A stretch of DNA of 64,000 nt. It comes from Ochromonas danica. Lineage: Eukaryota; Sar; Chrysophyceae; Chromulinales; Chromulinaceae. The stretch is from positions 1-64,000 of the forward strand of contig VKHL01000056.1 of the NCBI GenBank assembly GCA_015146655.1, written 5' to 3'. A program made the translations under genes and the position numbers. Positions 44,499 through 54,791 of the stretch are shown here, piece by piece. Numbering within the stretch: position 1 is the first letter of the stretch; the number at the start of each line of letters is the position of its first letter. The notes beneath the pieces are model-generated. The model was not told where the DNA came from and did not search any database. It saw only the letters and a program-made list of their open reading frames with translations.

Positions 44499-44607
44499 TT
44501 TCCTCGTCTCTTGTAAATTACAGAAACGCATTGTGGTGATGTTTCTCGTAAAGTCCGTTTCTTCGCTTTAACTTAAGAGGAGTGGGTGGAGGTGTTGGGA
44601 GAGGGTG

Positions 44608-45219
44608 ATGGGCGAGCCAAAGCCAGAGAAGCGGAAGAATGAGGCCTCGCCTGTAGCAGAGCCGCCGCCGAAGATCGCCAAAGGTAGTGAGAGTGAAGGC
44701 AGAGAGGAGGAGGAGGGCGACCTCTCCAGCGGCACCTTCGTCTTCTCCTGCCGACACTGCGGGACGATCGTGGGCGACTCGCTCTCCTTCCGACACATCG
44801 ACAGAGAGATGCAGTCCATCTCTTTGTGCCGCGCCTCCAACATCGTGCGACGTGACAGCCTGTGCACGAGCAGCGCGGAGAGAGACTGCGGCACTTTCTT
44901 CTCGCTGTGCTGCGAGCGCTGCGACAAGGTCATCGGGCGGTACTACCTCTACACGCCGCGCAGCCTCGACGAGTTGAGAGAACGATTCACATTTCTCTTG
45001 AGTGAGATTTCCACCTATGTCTTGGGCAGGGGCACTATGGTGGCGAGGGAGGTGGAGCAGGAGGAGAAGGAAGCTGAGGAAGCTGTAGACAAAGAAGAAG
45101 AAGACAAAGAAGAAGATGATGGGAGAGAGAGCTTGGTGGAGGAGATTCGCAAAGTACAGGCAGTCATGCTAGACATGCAGGAGCGACTACATCGACTAGA
45201 AGCCAAGCAGAGGAAGTAG
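44608..45219 (+). CDS. Mis18-domain protein, centromere CENP-A loading type
   Basis: 203 aa, single exon. After a short charged tail there is a Mis18/Yippee-like zinc fold: FSCRHCGTIVGDSLSF, then CCERCDKVIGRYYLYTP, two CxxC pairs with the GDSLSF signature of Mis18 proteins, and the C-terminal strand STYVLGRG. An acidic linker and a coiled coil (VEEIRKVQAVMLDMQERL) end the protein, as in Mis18-alpha/beta. In fungi and animals Mis18 primes centromeres for CENP-A deposition; a single gene may form the homo-oligomer as in yeast. A TTTAACTTAAG element lies about 35 bp upstream of ATG 44608. Confidence 0.8.
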   Translation: MGEPKPEKRKNEASPVAEPPPKIAKGSESEGREEEEGDLSSGTFVFSCRHCGTIVGDSLSFRHIDREMQSISLCRASNIVRRDSLCTSSAERDCGTFFSLCCERCDKVIGRYYLYTPRSLDELRERFTFLLSEISTYVLGRGTMVAREVEQEEKEAEEAVDKEEEDKEEDDGRESLVEEIRKVQAVMLDMQERLHRLEAKQRK

Positions 45220-45565
45220 CCACAGTACACAGTACCCTATTGACAAGTTAAGACCCACTGACAAGTTAACCACTAGACTGGACTAGTTAACTTAACTAGT
45301 TAGCTGGGTGATAATTCGCTTTCTTTCTCTCACACTTACAGTACAGCAGCAGCTGGTCCCTAACAATCACTAAGACATCCTCCTCCTCCTCCTAGTCATA
45401 ATAACTTCTTCCTCCCTGCTTCTTCTCGTCACGAAGCTTGCTTGACCCACAGCACAACAATACCCACCTACCTACTGCTGATGGCATTTACATGTAGCTG
45501 ATAGCACAAGACAAGGCAAGTTGTTAACAGAAAGGAGAGAAGAGGCCACGTGGGAGTGGAAAGAC
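45220..45565. other. Intergenic with clustered CAAGTTAA/ACTAGTTAACTTAAC words
   Basis: 346 bp between two converging genes. Words of the TTAACTTAA family are clustered at 45245-45300 and a (TCC)n run lies near 45378. No gene or RNA recognised; probably 3' untranslated sequence. Confidence 0.6.
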
Positions 45566-47377
<1,812 letters not shown>

Positions 47378-47691
47378 GGTGTGGAATCCAGCGATGCAAA
47401 AGGTCGCGATGCTTGTTGCAGCAATAGACTGGCAGTGGCAGTGCTAGTGCTGGCCCACCCCACAGACATCACACGCCAGAGACAGCCCTGTCAGACCAAC
47501 TCGCACTTTTAACCCTCAAAATAAGACTTTTGGCAAGAACTTTCGATGACGCACGCTTTTCTAGAAAAAAGCGGATCGATCCAACGCGTTCTTCCAAAGG
47601 CGCGTTTGTTCGCGCGCAATAAGACTATCTGTGCTGTTCTCTCTGAGCTGAGAGCAAGCAGTACATGTACCATAGAGAGATCCTGTGAGGG
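47378..47691. promoter_or_regulatory. Divergent promoter region between Cpn60 and a GT11-like gene
   Basis: 314 bp between opposite start codons. No TATA box or known element recognised. The sequence GAACTTTCGATGACGCACGC near 47538 and the GC-rich AGGCGCGTTTGTTCGCGCGC near 47597 are the most structured parts. Confidence 0.4.
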
Positions 47692-49176
47692 ATGGCCGTG
47701 TCCGTGAGAAATATGGGATCGGCTCTCTTATTTCTTCTCACTCTCTCTGGCCTGGTGAGCGGCTTGGCCGCAGCCAGTCTGGAGTCACTGATTCCGGAGA
47801 TCGGAGGAACCTTCTGCAAGTACTTGGCGTACAAGGGACAGATCCACCGCCGATACCTGCGAGACTGCCCCGAGCAGAGCTGTGTCTGGCACGACTGGCA
47901 GTCTGCACTGAGCAGTAACACCTCCTCCTCCTCCTCATCGCAGAGGAAGGAGCGAGTGGTGCTGAGCTACGGCCACAACGGCTTCGGCAATCAGCTTTGG
48001 GAGCACTCGGTGGCCTTCATGATCGCAGAGAGCCTCAACGCGAAGCTGCTGGTGGGCACGATCCCCGACCAGCTGTCTCCCGGGGGCTTCCTGCCTCCTA
48101 ACACCTGGGCAGGCATGACGGCCATGGAGGCGCTGCTGCCCCGCGACAGCCTCTTCGACCGCCTGCCCGCCAACGACAGCGCGCGCCTCCTGTGCGAACA
48201 AGAGACCTTCTACATCTCCGACAGGCCCATCGACTGGAAGAACCGCAACTACACCTCGACCTTCAGGGAGCGCCTCGTGGACCTTCTGACTGACCCGCGG
48301 CCGCGCTGCCTGCGCCTGCTGGGGTACTTCCAGAACCTTCCGCTCTGCGCCAACGATGCGAGAAGGCTCTGGACGTCTCGCCTCCTCACTAACGTGACGA
48401 CTTTCCCCGGCGAGGACGACCTCAGCGTCTACCTGCGCTGTGTGCCTCGCCACTACCACTTCAACTCCAAAGCCTTCTACGAGGCCGTGCTCACGAGAGT
48501 TTCCTACAAGCGCCTCTGGCTCTTCCTCGCCCCGGAGTGTCCCTCAAAGCTGGGGGATAATCCTGCTCGCGACGGGCCCACCTCTGCAGTGCTGCGCCTG
48601 CTGTACTCGCAGTACAACGCCACCAGGTAGTCCCCCTTTCCCCTGCACACACTACCCTTCTGAACACTTTACCTATGGCTGCTCCATTAGATGGCCTCAG
48701 ACTCAGAGCTCCGATGAGAACGCCGCGCTGCTGCACGACCTCGGCGGACTGATTCTCTCGAAGAAGGTCTACCCCTCCTCCTCCTCCTCCCCCCTCTGCT
48801 CTCTCACTGATAGCCTGTGTGTCTCCAGCTGATTCTTCCCGTATCTTCCTGGGCGTTTTGGGCGGGATTCTTGTCCAACGCCTCGGAGATCCACGTCAAC
48901 GCGCCTCCCCTTCACGCTGTCATGGCGCAGGGGGACGACCCCGGCCGCTACATCTACCACAGCGAGAGAGCGCGGCTCTACCATGGACGCTATAACACCT
49001 CCTCTGGAGACATCGACTACGGACTGGATCTCAGCAAGGAAGCCAGCCCTGCCACTGCCCGGCGCCTCGTGACCACACTCTCGTCTGCTACACCCCCATC
49101 TGCTACCCTTGACGACTACCAACTCTACACACTCCATCTTCAGAAGCAACGTCTCCGCGAAATGGTGAACCGGTAA
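47692..49176 (+). CDS. Secretory-pathway glycosyltransferase, GT11-fucosyltransferase-like
   Basis: Exons 47692-48626, 48691-48766 and 48829-49176 give 452 aa. Signal peptide or anchor GSALLFLLTLSGLVSGLAAA. The motif SYGHNGFGNQLWEHSVAF resembles the GGLGNQMFQYA opening of GT11 alpha-1,2-fucosyltransferases, and LILPVSSWAFWAGFLSNAS resembles their late SNSTFSWWAAWL motif. Sugar donor is inferred as GDP-fucose only by this resemblance. Many N-glycosylation sites support a lumenal location. Confidence 0.55.
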
Positions 49177-49381
49177 CTGGTTTAGACTGACTCACTTTAG
49201 AGTCAGTTGGTCTTGTACTGTATATAGTGCATAGAGTCAGTCAGCACTACTGCAACTGTAATCTGGACTTTAGCATTCTGGCTATTTGAACTTCTGAAGC
49301 AAGTCCTTCATTTCACTTTTTTCGTTTAATTTCATTTTCAGAACTGAAAGATCCTCCAGAGTCTTCAGTGTGGCTGCCTGG

Positions 49382-50488
49382 ATGTTGTCCCTCGCTCTCT
49401 GTCTCCTCTGTCTCGTCGCCATCGCCTGGCAGGGGCAGAACTCGCCGTGCCCTTCGCCTTCCCTGCTGGCTTCCTCCTCCACCGCCAGCAGGCTGTCCTA
49501 CTCCCTCGCTGACAGCTATCAGTCTGCAGACCGCCTCTTCTCTGACGCAAAGAGCTACCTCCTGGCTTTGAAAGCAGAGGAGACCTCCTTTCAGTTCTGC
49601 GACAACTTGCAGACTGTCCCTGTGGACTGGCACTTCTCCTCCCACAGTCCCACCCTGCACTCCTCCTTCCAGCCCCACCACTTCCTCAGAGCGAACAAGA
49701 ATGCCAACATTTTCATTGTCGGAGATTCTCTGGGGCGTCAACTCTTCGCCGAGTTGAGGACCGCTTTGACCCACTCAGAGCAGAAGTGTGCCCCTCCTCC
49801 GCCAGGACAGAATTGCAGCAATTCCTTCACTGCTGCTTGCTATGGTGACTGGAACGTCACCGTGGTCTTCATGTTCGATCGCTTCATGCGCGCCTTCTAC
49901 AAGGGCAGCGACCTCTCGCGGTGTGGCTATCCCTTAGAGAGCATGACCCACACTGTCGTGGCGGCTGGCCATTGGTTCAAGCCCTACCACCCGCCTCTAA
50001 GCCGAGCCCCGAATAATATGACATACTCCGAGCTTGTGGCCACTCTCGCAGAAAGACTGCGCGCGACCCTGAAGGAGGCACGCAGAGCATTGCAGAGGGC
50101 GAATGAGAAGATTAACGTCATCTGGAGAACCATTGCCCATGTGGGCATGTGTGCCGAATGGGATGTCTTTCCCTCTGCATTTGAGCATCTGTCGAGTCAT
50201 CGCAATCAGTCTTTTCAGCGGGCGATGTATCGTGACGGCCTCTTCTGGTCCAACCTCTCTCTGGAGGCTCCCTGGGTGTTGCCCTTCAATGACGTCATAA
50301 GGTCCTTGGCAGAGGAACACTGCGGTGATGCGGTGCTAGATAGCTATAGCCTCTCTCATCGCTTCCTCAGGCTTTACGAAGGGCAGCCAGTCGCTGTGCA
50401 CTTCGACTGCATCCACAATTGCCCGGGAGGGGTACCACGCGGAGAGATCTTGTTGCTGCAGGCTCTGATGGAAGAGTTCGCTCGATAG
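49382..50488 (+). CDS. PC-esterase/TBL-like glycan O-acyltransferase
   Basis: 368 aa. N-terminal signal anchor SLALCLLCLVAIAW. The SGNH-type catalytic motifs are visible: NIFIVGDSLGRQLFAEL with the nucleophile Ser in GDS, and the C-terminal DxxH motif in VHFDCIHNCPGGVP. This matches PMR5/TBL and Cas1p-type enzymes that O-acetylate polysaccharides or sialoglycans. The actual polymer is unknown. An upstream non-coding exon is possible, since acceptor-like sequence precedes ATG 49382. Confidence 0.7.
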   Translation: MLSLALCLLCLVAIAWQGQNSPCPSPSLLASSSTASRLSYSLADSYQSADRLFSDAKSYLLALKAEETSFQFCDNLQTVPVDWHFSSHSPTLHSSFQPHHFLRANKNANIFIVGDSLGRQLFAELRTALTHSEQKCAPPPPGQNCSNSFTAACYGDWNVTVVFMFDRFMRAFYKGSDLSRCGYPLESMTHTVVAAGHWFKPYHPPLSRAPNNMTYSELVATLAERLRATLKEARRALQRANEKINVIWRTIAHVGMCAEWDVFPSAFEHLSSHRNQSFQRAMYRDGLFWSNLSLEAPWVLPFNDVIRSLAEEHCGDAVLDSYSLSHRFLRLYEGQPVAVHFDCIHNCPGGVPRGEILLLQALMEEFAR

Positions 50489-50678
50489 CAGAGGAGTTGT
50501 AGGGTAGGTTTAGGGTTAGAAGACAATCAGATGCTGGCCTCTAGACCAGTGAGCATAGACTATACTGGCTACTGCAACTGCTGTAGACTCACGCTAGATA
50601 TCCAAATTAGAGGTCCAGATCTCCAGATCCTCTTGATTGGAAAGGCGTTGAGAAGGCGTTGAGAAGGTTTGGCTGGAC

Positions 50679-51896
50679 ATGAGCTTATTGGTTTATTCCC
50701 TTCTGTTGTCCTCTCTTGGGGCTTTCTTGGCGGCTGATCTGCAGCCTTTGCCTATTGTCTTCGTTTACACTGTGGTGTCGGCGGTCTGCCAGCACGGCCT
50801 GCCTGACTACATCCGCGTCTCTCTGGAGCACACCATCTACACGCAGCCTGACTGCCACGTCGTCCTATTGGCTAATGTAGGCGAGTGTCCTCAGATCGCG
50901 CAGTCGGTGAAGAATGTGGCAGGGCTGACGGTGGAGGACTGCACGGCGCTGACCTCCAACCGCACCACCACATTCCTCAACGCCTCTGCGGACATCTTCC
51001 AGACAGACAACTCAGGCGAGCTCTGGATCACCTCTGCCTTGAGGTTCTTCCTTCTCGAGGACCTCATGCTTCGCAGGGGCTACAGTGAGGTTCTGCACGT
51101 TGAGGCGGACAATCTGCTCTACGGCCGCGTCACCTCGCTGCTGCCCACACTGCGCAAGCACTTCCTCATGGCAGTCACGCCCATGAACACAAGAAAGTCC
51201 TTCCTCACCGCCTCTGTCTTCTGGGTCTCTCGCCCCAAGATGCTGGTGCAGTTCAACGACTTCCTCCTCTACTTGTCAGGCAATCACGCCGGATTCTACG
51301 ATGGCTACCTCGACTGGCTGCGGCCGCTGGCTTGCTGTAAGCCTGGAGGAGTTAGGCCAGGTCCTGATGGCAATGGCATCAAACCTTTCGCCATCAACGA
51401 GATGAGCATGCTGGCCTACTTCCATGAGCTGCGGCCAGAAGTGCTGCGGCTGCTGCCCGTGGTGCCCGCCATCAAGTACTTCCACAATCGAAACATTCCC
51501 GATGCCGGACCCTTCAGCCCGGGTGGTTCCGAGATTGTGAGTGCCACTGGAAAGGGTATTTGGGACCCAGGTTCATGGGGGCAGTACCTCGGGGGAACAC
51601 CCAACAAGAAGGGACGCAACAAGGGCTTCACAGACGCCACTCACATTGCTGGCATTGCTATGCGAGTATCTCCTTGTAGACCAACCATGCTTTGCGGGAA
51701 TGTGTCGGAGTTTGATTACGTCGCTGGCTCAGCGCGAGCTGGCGTGGAGAGCAGGTGCTACACTCTTCCTGTGGTGTCTTGCGGAGAGGGACAGCCGCTC
51801 TACCCACTTTGGAACCTTCACGTTCATAGTAAACACACCTCTGATTATCGCAGCGTCCCCTGTGCCTGTAGCAATGCCAGCACACTAATGTTATAA
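50679..51896 (+). CDS. Secreted glycosyltransferase-like protein
   Basis: 405 aa, single exon. Signal peptide SLLVYSLLLSSLGAFLAA. The core has VVLLANVGECPQIAQ, EVLHVEADNLLYG (an acidic ExD-type motif at the position of the metal-binding DxD) and the C-terminal GIWDPGSWGQYLGGT, a combination I have seen in uncharacterised marine microbial glycosyltransferase-like proteins. Not assignable to a named family from sequence alone. Third glycan-type gene in a row on this strand. Confidence 0.5.
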   Translation: MSLLVYSLLLSSLGAFLAADLQPLPIVFVYTVVSAVCQHGLPDYIRVSLEHTIYTQPDCHVVLLANVGECPQIAQSVKNVAGLTVEDCTALTSNRTTTFLNASADIFQTDNSGELWITSALRFFLLEDLMLRRGYSEVLHVEADNLLYGRVTSLLPTLRKHFLMAVTPMNTRKSFLTASVFWVSRPKMLVQFNDFLLYLSGNHAGFYDGYLDWLRPLACCKPGGVRPGPDGNGIKPFAINEMSMLAYFHELRPEVLRLLPVVPAIKYFHNRNIPDAGPFSPGGSEIVSATGKGIWDPGSWGQYLGGTPNKKGRNKGFTDATHIAGIAMRVSPCRPTMLCGNVSEFDYVAGSARAGVESRCYTLPVVSCGEGQPLYPLWNLHVHSKHTSDYRSVPCACSNASTLML

Positions 51897-52086
51897 GCTG
51901 CAACACAGTGCGCCACCTTCCAACTCGTTACAGTGATGGATAGACACAAAATAGTTTTACAGTTGGGAAGGGAATGAAAGACAAACGCTGTCGAGGTTAG
52001 GCAAACCTTCTTTGCCACGAGAAATGAATCTGAACACGTCCTGGTCTTCGAGCACATTAAGGCAATCCACGATTAACAACATGCAA

Positions 52087-53670
52087 TTAAATCAATTCAA
52101 AGCACGAGCAAATCGTTGGAGGACAGCTTGAATGCAACAGGAAGAGGCAGCGAGACACTATCAACGCATACATGGGCAGGGTTAGATTGTCATTGCCCTG
52201 CAAGAACACTTCAGCTGCCGCGGAGAGAATCAATGAGACGACAGCGAGACAGAGAACAGCGCGAGGCATGGGCACGACTGCTGACCAGAGAGAGAGGGCG
52301 ACCAGCATGGCTACCAGCCCCGCCGCGCTTCCTTCCAAGGTCTTAGCACTGCCTGGCCATCTATTCCTCCCAAACCTCCGCCCCACTATGGCAGCGACAG
52401 CGTCTCCTATCCCAACAGTCAGCAGGCCGAGCTGCTGGGCGAGAGGGTCGAAGTCAGACATTGCCCCTCCCTGCCAGATGAGCACCGCGACATAGGTCCA
52501 AGGCAGAGCGACTGCAAGGAGAAGAGTGAGATGTGCCGTCACGATGCCGCCTCTCGAGTGGGAGAGGAAGCGCTGGAAGTAGACCTGCACGCCAGGCGCC
52601 AAGCCAGGCAATGCTTCGAGCCGCAGAAACTCCACCAACAGAAAGAGACAGACGGCTCCGCACAAAGCCAAAGTAATGAAAGTAGCATCCCCTCCGATCA
52701 GAGGAATGGCGGGGTAGAACATCGCGACGACGAGGAAGTGGAAGAGTTTGCGCCGACTGACTCTCTCCCAGCTGCGCAGACCCGTCGCCTCCATCCACAC
52801 AGTGACCGCGATGGCGGCTATCCAGCCCACTACGAGGTGAAGGCAGTGGGGAGCAGTGAGAAGGAGGTCGAGCAGCCACTGCAGAGGGTTGGCAGCGGGA
52901 AGGCCTTTGAGCAGCAACGGCCAGGAGAAGCAGCGCAAGACTGCCGCCCCGACTAGGCCGAGGGTCCAGAGCCGCCAACCAGCGCTGAGCGCCTCCCTCT
53001 TCACGCCTCCAATCTGTCTGCTTGCCTCAATAGAAGGGCAAAGCAGAAAGTCGAGCAGGCGCAGGGAGGCAGTCGTCAGCGCGGCCACGGCCAGCAGCGA
53101 CCCCAGCGCCACTTCCCCCACCCACAGAGCTGCCCGAGGCGTGACTTCTTCGATAAGAAGCACTTCCGAGGCGAGCAGATCGTGCAGAAGCAGTCCCACG
53201 GAGGCGTGATAGAAGAGGCTCTCCTGCATGGCCATGGCCGCGCAGACCCACCCGCCCAGCGCCGACCACGTCACCAGCGCCACGGAGAAGGCCAAGCCTT
53301 TCCCCGCACACAGCGCGATCTCCAAGAGACAGACCGCCAGCGCTGCGTCCCACAGGCTGAGGAAAGGTCTTCTTCCTGGGCGATGGCCGCACAGGAATAG
53401 CGGCGCAGAGACGATCACACAGAACACCGTGACCTCGCTGCCCTGCCCGGCGGTCAGAGTGCAAAGCGAGAGAGGCGAGAGGACGAAGTCGAGTGGGCGC
53501 GGCGAGGAGGACAGACTCAACGAGAAGCACAGCAGCTGGGCGAGACAGAATGCCGCGATGAGCAAGCAAAGCTCATCTGCCCCTCCTCTCGAGACAAGCA
53601 CAGCTGCTAAGAGAAGGACTGGCAGGTAGCAGACGAAGAAGTCCACGAGGCGGAGCAGCGAAGACCTCAT
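52087..53670 (-). CDS. DOLK: Dolichol kinase
   Basis: Makes dolichyl phosphate with CTP at the ER, the lipid carrier for N-glycans, GPI anchors and mannosylation. 527 aa, single exon, more than ten hydrophobic segments. The C-terminal catalytic third shows SRRKLFHFLVVAMFYPAIP, TLALCGAVCLFLLVEFLRL, TVGIGDAVAAIVGRRFG and NRWPGSAKTLEGS, the conserved CTP-binding loops of Sec59/DOLK. N-terminal half is divergent, as usual in protists. Head-to-head with the thioredoxin gene (224 bp), with a CTCTTAAGTTAATCC element between. Confidence 0.93.
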   Translation of the reverse strand: MRSSLLRLVDFFVCYLPVLLLAAVLVSRGGADELCLLIAAFCLAQLLCFSLSLSSSPRPLDFVLSPLSLCTLTAGQGSEVTVFCVIVSAPLFLCGHRPGRRPFLSLWDAALAVCLLEIALCAGKGLAFSVALVTWSALGGWVCAAMAMQESLFYHASVGLLLHDLLASEVLLIEEVTPRAALWVGEVALGSLLAVAALTTASLRLLDFLLCPSIEASRQIGGVKREALSAGWRLWTLGLVGAAVLRCFSWPLLLKGLPAANPLQWLLDLLLTAPHCLHLVVGWIAAIAVTVWMEATGLRSWERVSRRKLFHFLVVAMFYPAIPLIGGDATFITLALCGAVCLFLLVEFLRLEALPGLAPGVQVYFQRFLSHSRGGIVTAHLTLLLAVALPWTYVAVLIWQGGAMSDFDPLAQQLGLLTVGIGDAVAAIVGRRFGRNRWPGSAKTLEGSAAGLVAMLVALSLWSAVVPMPRAVLCLAVVSLILSAAAEVFLQGNDNLTLPMYALIVSRCLFLLHSSCPPTICSCFELI

Positions 53671-53894
53671 TTCATCATTTCACCTCTTGGCTCCAGCACT
53701 GCACTTATGGCTAGAAGATTGAGAGTTAAAACTCCTGGTTTGCGACTTTTCCCTCTCCACCATTGCTAAGATTCCAGGATTGTCAGATAGCCAGACTCTC
53801 TTAAGTTAATCCTCACTGTAACTATCCACCAGACTGGTAAAGGCAATCTAAACTAATCTAATCTAAACTAGCTAAGAAGTCAACAACAAGGAGG

Positions 53895-54464
53895 ATGGCG
53901 ATGCTTTGTATTGGTGGGGTTTGTATCCCTTACTCGATGATCTGGCCTCTCATCGTGCTGGCTCTGAGAGAAGTCTACGTTTACTTCTTTGGCAAGCCCA
54001 AGGCAGGCCCAGGCGATGCGCTCCCCCAAGAAGCAGCAGCAGGAGGAGTAGGAGGAGGAGTAGGAGGAGGAGGAGACGAGAAGGCAGTCTCTGTGCGTGA
54101 TGCCTACGAAGAGCCCATCGCGATCTCCTCCGAGGCGCATTGGCAAGAGGCGGTCGTCTGCAGCCAGTGGGGCCGGCCAGTCTTCGCGCGCTTCACTGCC
54201 ACGTGGTGCCGCCCCTGCCGCGCAGTGCAGCCGCTCTTCCAGAAACTCTGCGCAGATCACTCAGGCGAGGCGGACTTCGTCAGCGTTGATGTGGACGACT
54301 TGGACGAGATCGCCACCGCCCACCAGGCCGTGCCCATCCCCACCATCATCTGCTTCTTCGGAGGCGTCGCTTACGATCGAATGGCCGGCAGCGATGGCGA
54401 CAAGATTCGTCGCTTTGTGCAGCGCTGCCTGGAGGAGTTGCGGCCACAGACACTAACACAGTGA
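53895..54464 (+). CDS. Membrane-anchored thioredoxin-like protein
   Basis: 189 aa. A hydrophobic N-terminal segment (YSMIWPLIVLALREVYVYFF), a Gly/Glu linker (GGVGGGVGGGG), then a thioredoxin domain: VFARFTATWCRPCRAVQPLF with active-site WCRPC, VDVDDLDEIA, and the cis-Pro motif VPIPTIICF. Likely reduces disulfides at an organelle or ER membrane; location not clear. Confidence 0.85.
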   Translation: MAMLCIGGVCIPYSMIWPLIVLALREVYVYFFGKPKAGPGDALPQEAAAGGVGGGVGGGGDEKAVSVRDAYEEPIAISSEAHWQEAVVCSQWGRPVFARFTATWCRPCRAVQPLFQKLCADHSGEADFVSVDVDDLDEIATAHQAVPIPTIICFFGGVAYDRMAGSDGDKIRRFVQRCLEELRPQTLTQ

Positions 54465-54791
54465 GGAAGTGCACAGTGAGGCAGTCTACAGTATGAGATG
54501 TAATGTAATGTGATGTAATGCTAAGAAAAGAGAGAGAAAGGGAGAGAGAAGGTGCAGAAAGGAGGAGGAGGTTAATATGCTATTAATCACTCCAGCCAGT
54601 GGACCTAACGTAAGAGAGAGAGAGCAGCTAACAGAGAGGAAGATCTATGAAGGACTCAAGTCAAGTCAATCAAATCACACCCTCCACAGCCCCTGCACTT
54701 CCTCCAGCAACAGGAAAGAAGAGGGGGACGAAGAGGACATGACATGACATGGTATGATATGGGCAGGGGAAGCTATAGACTATCAAAGGTC
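54465..54791. other. Intergenic with short tandem words
   Basis: 327 bp between two converging genes. Holds GATGTAATGTAATGTGATG near 54498 and ACATGACATGACATGG near 54738, with GAGAGA-rich stretches between. No gene recognised. Confidence 0.6.
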
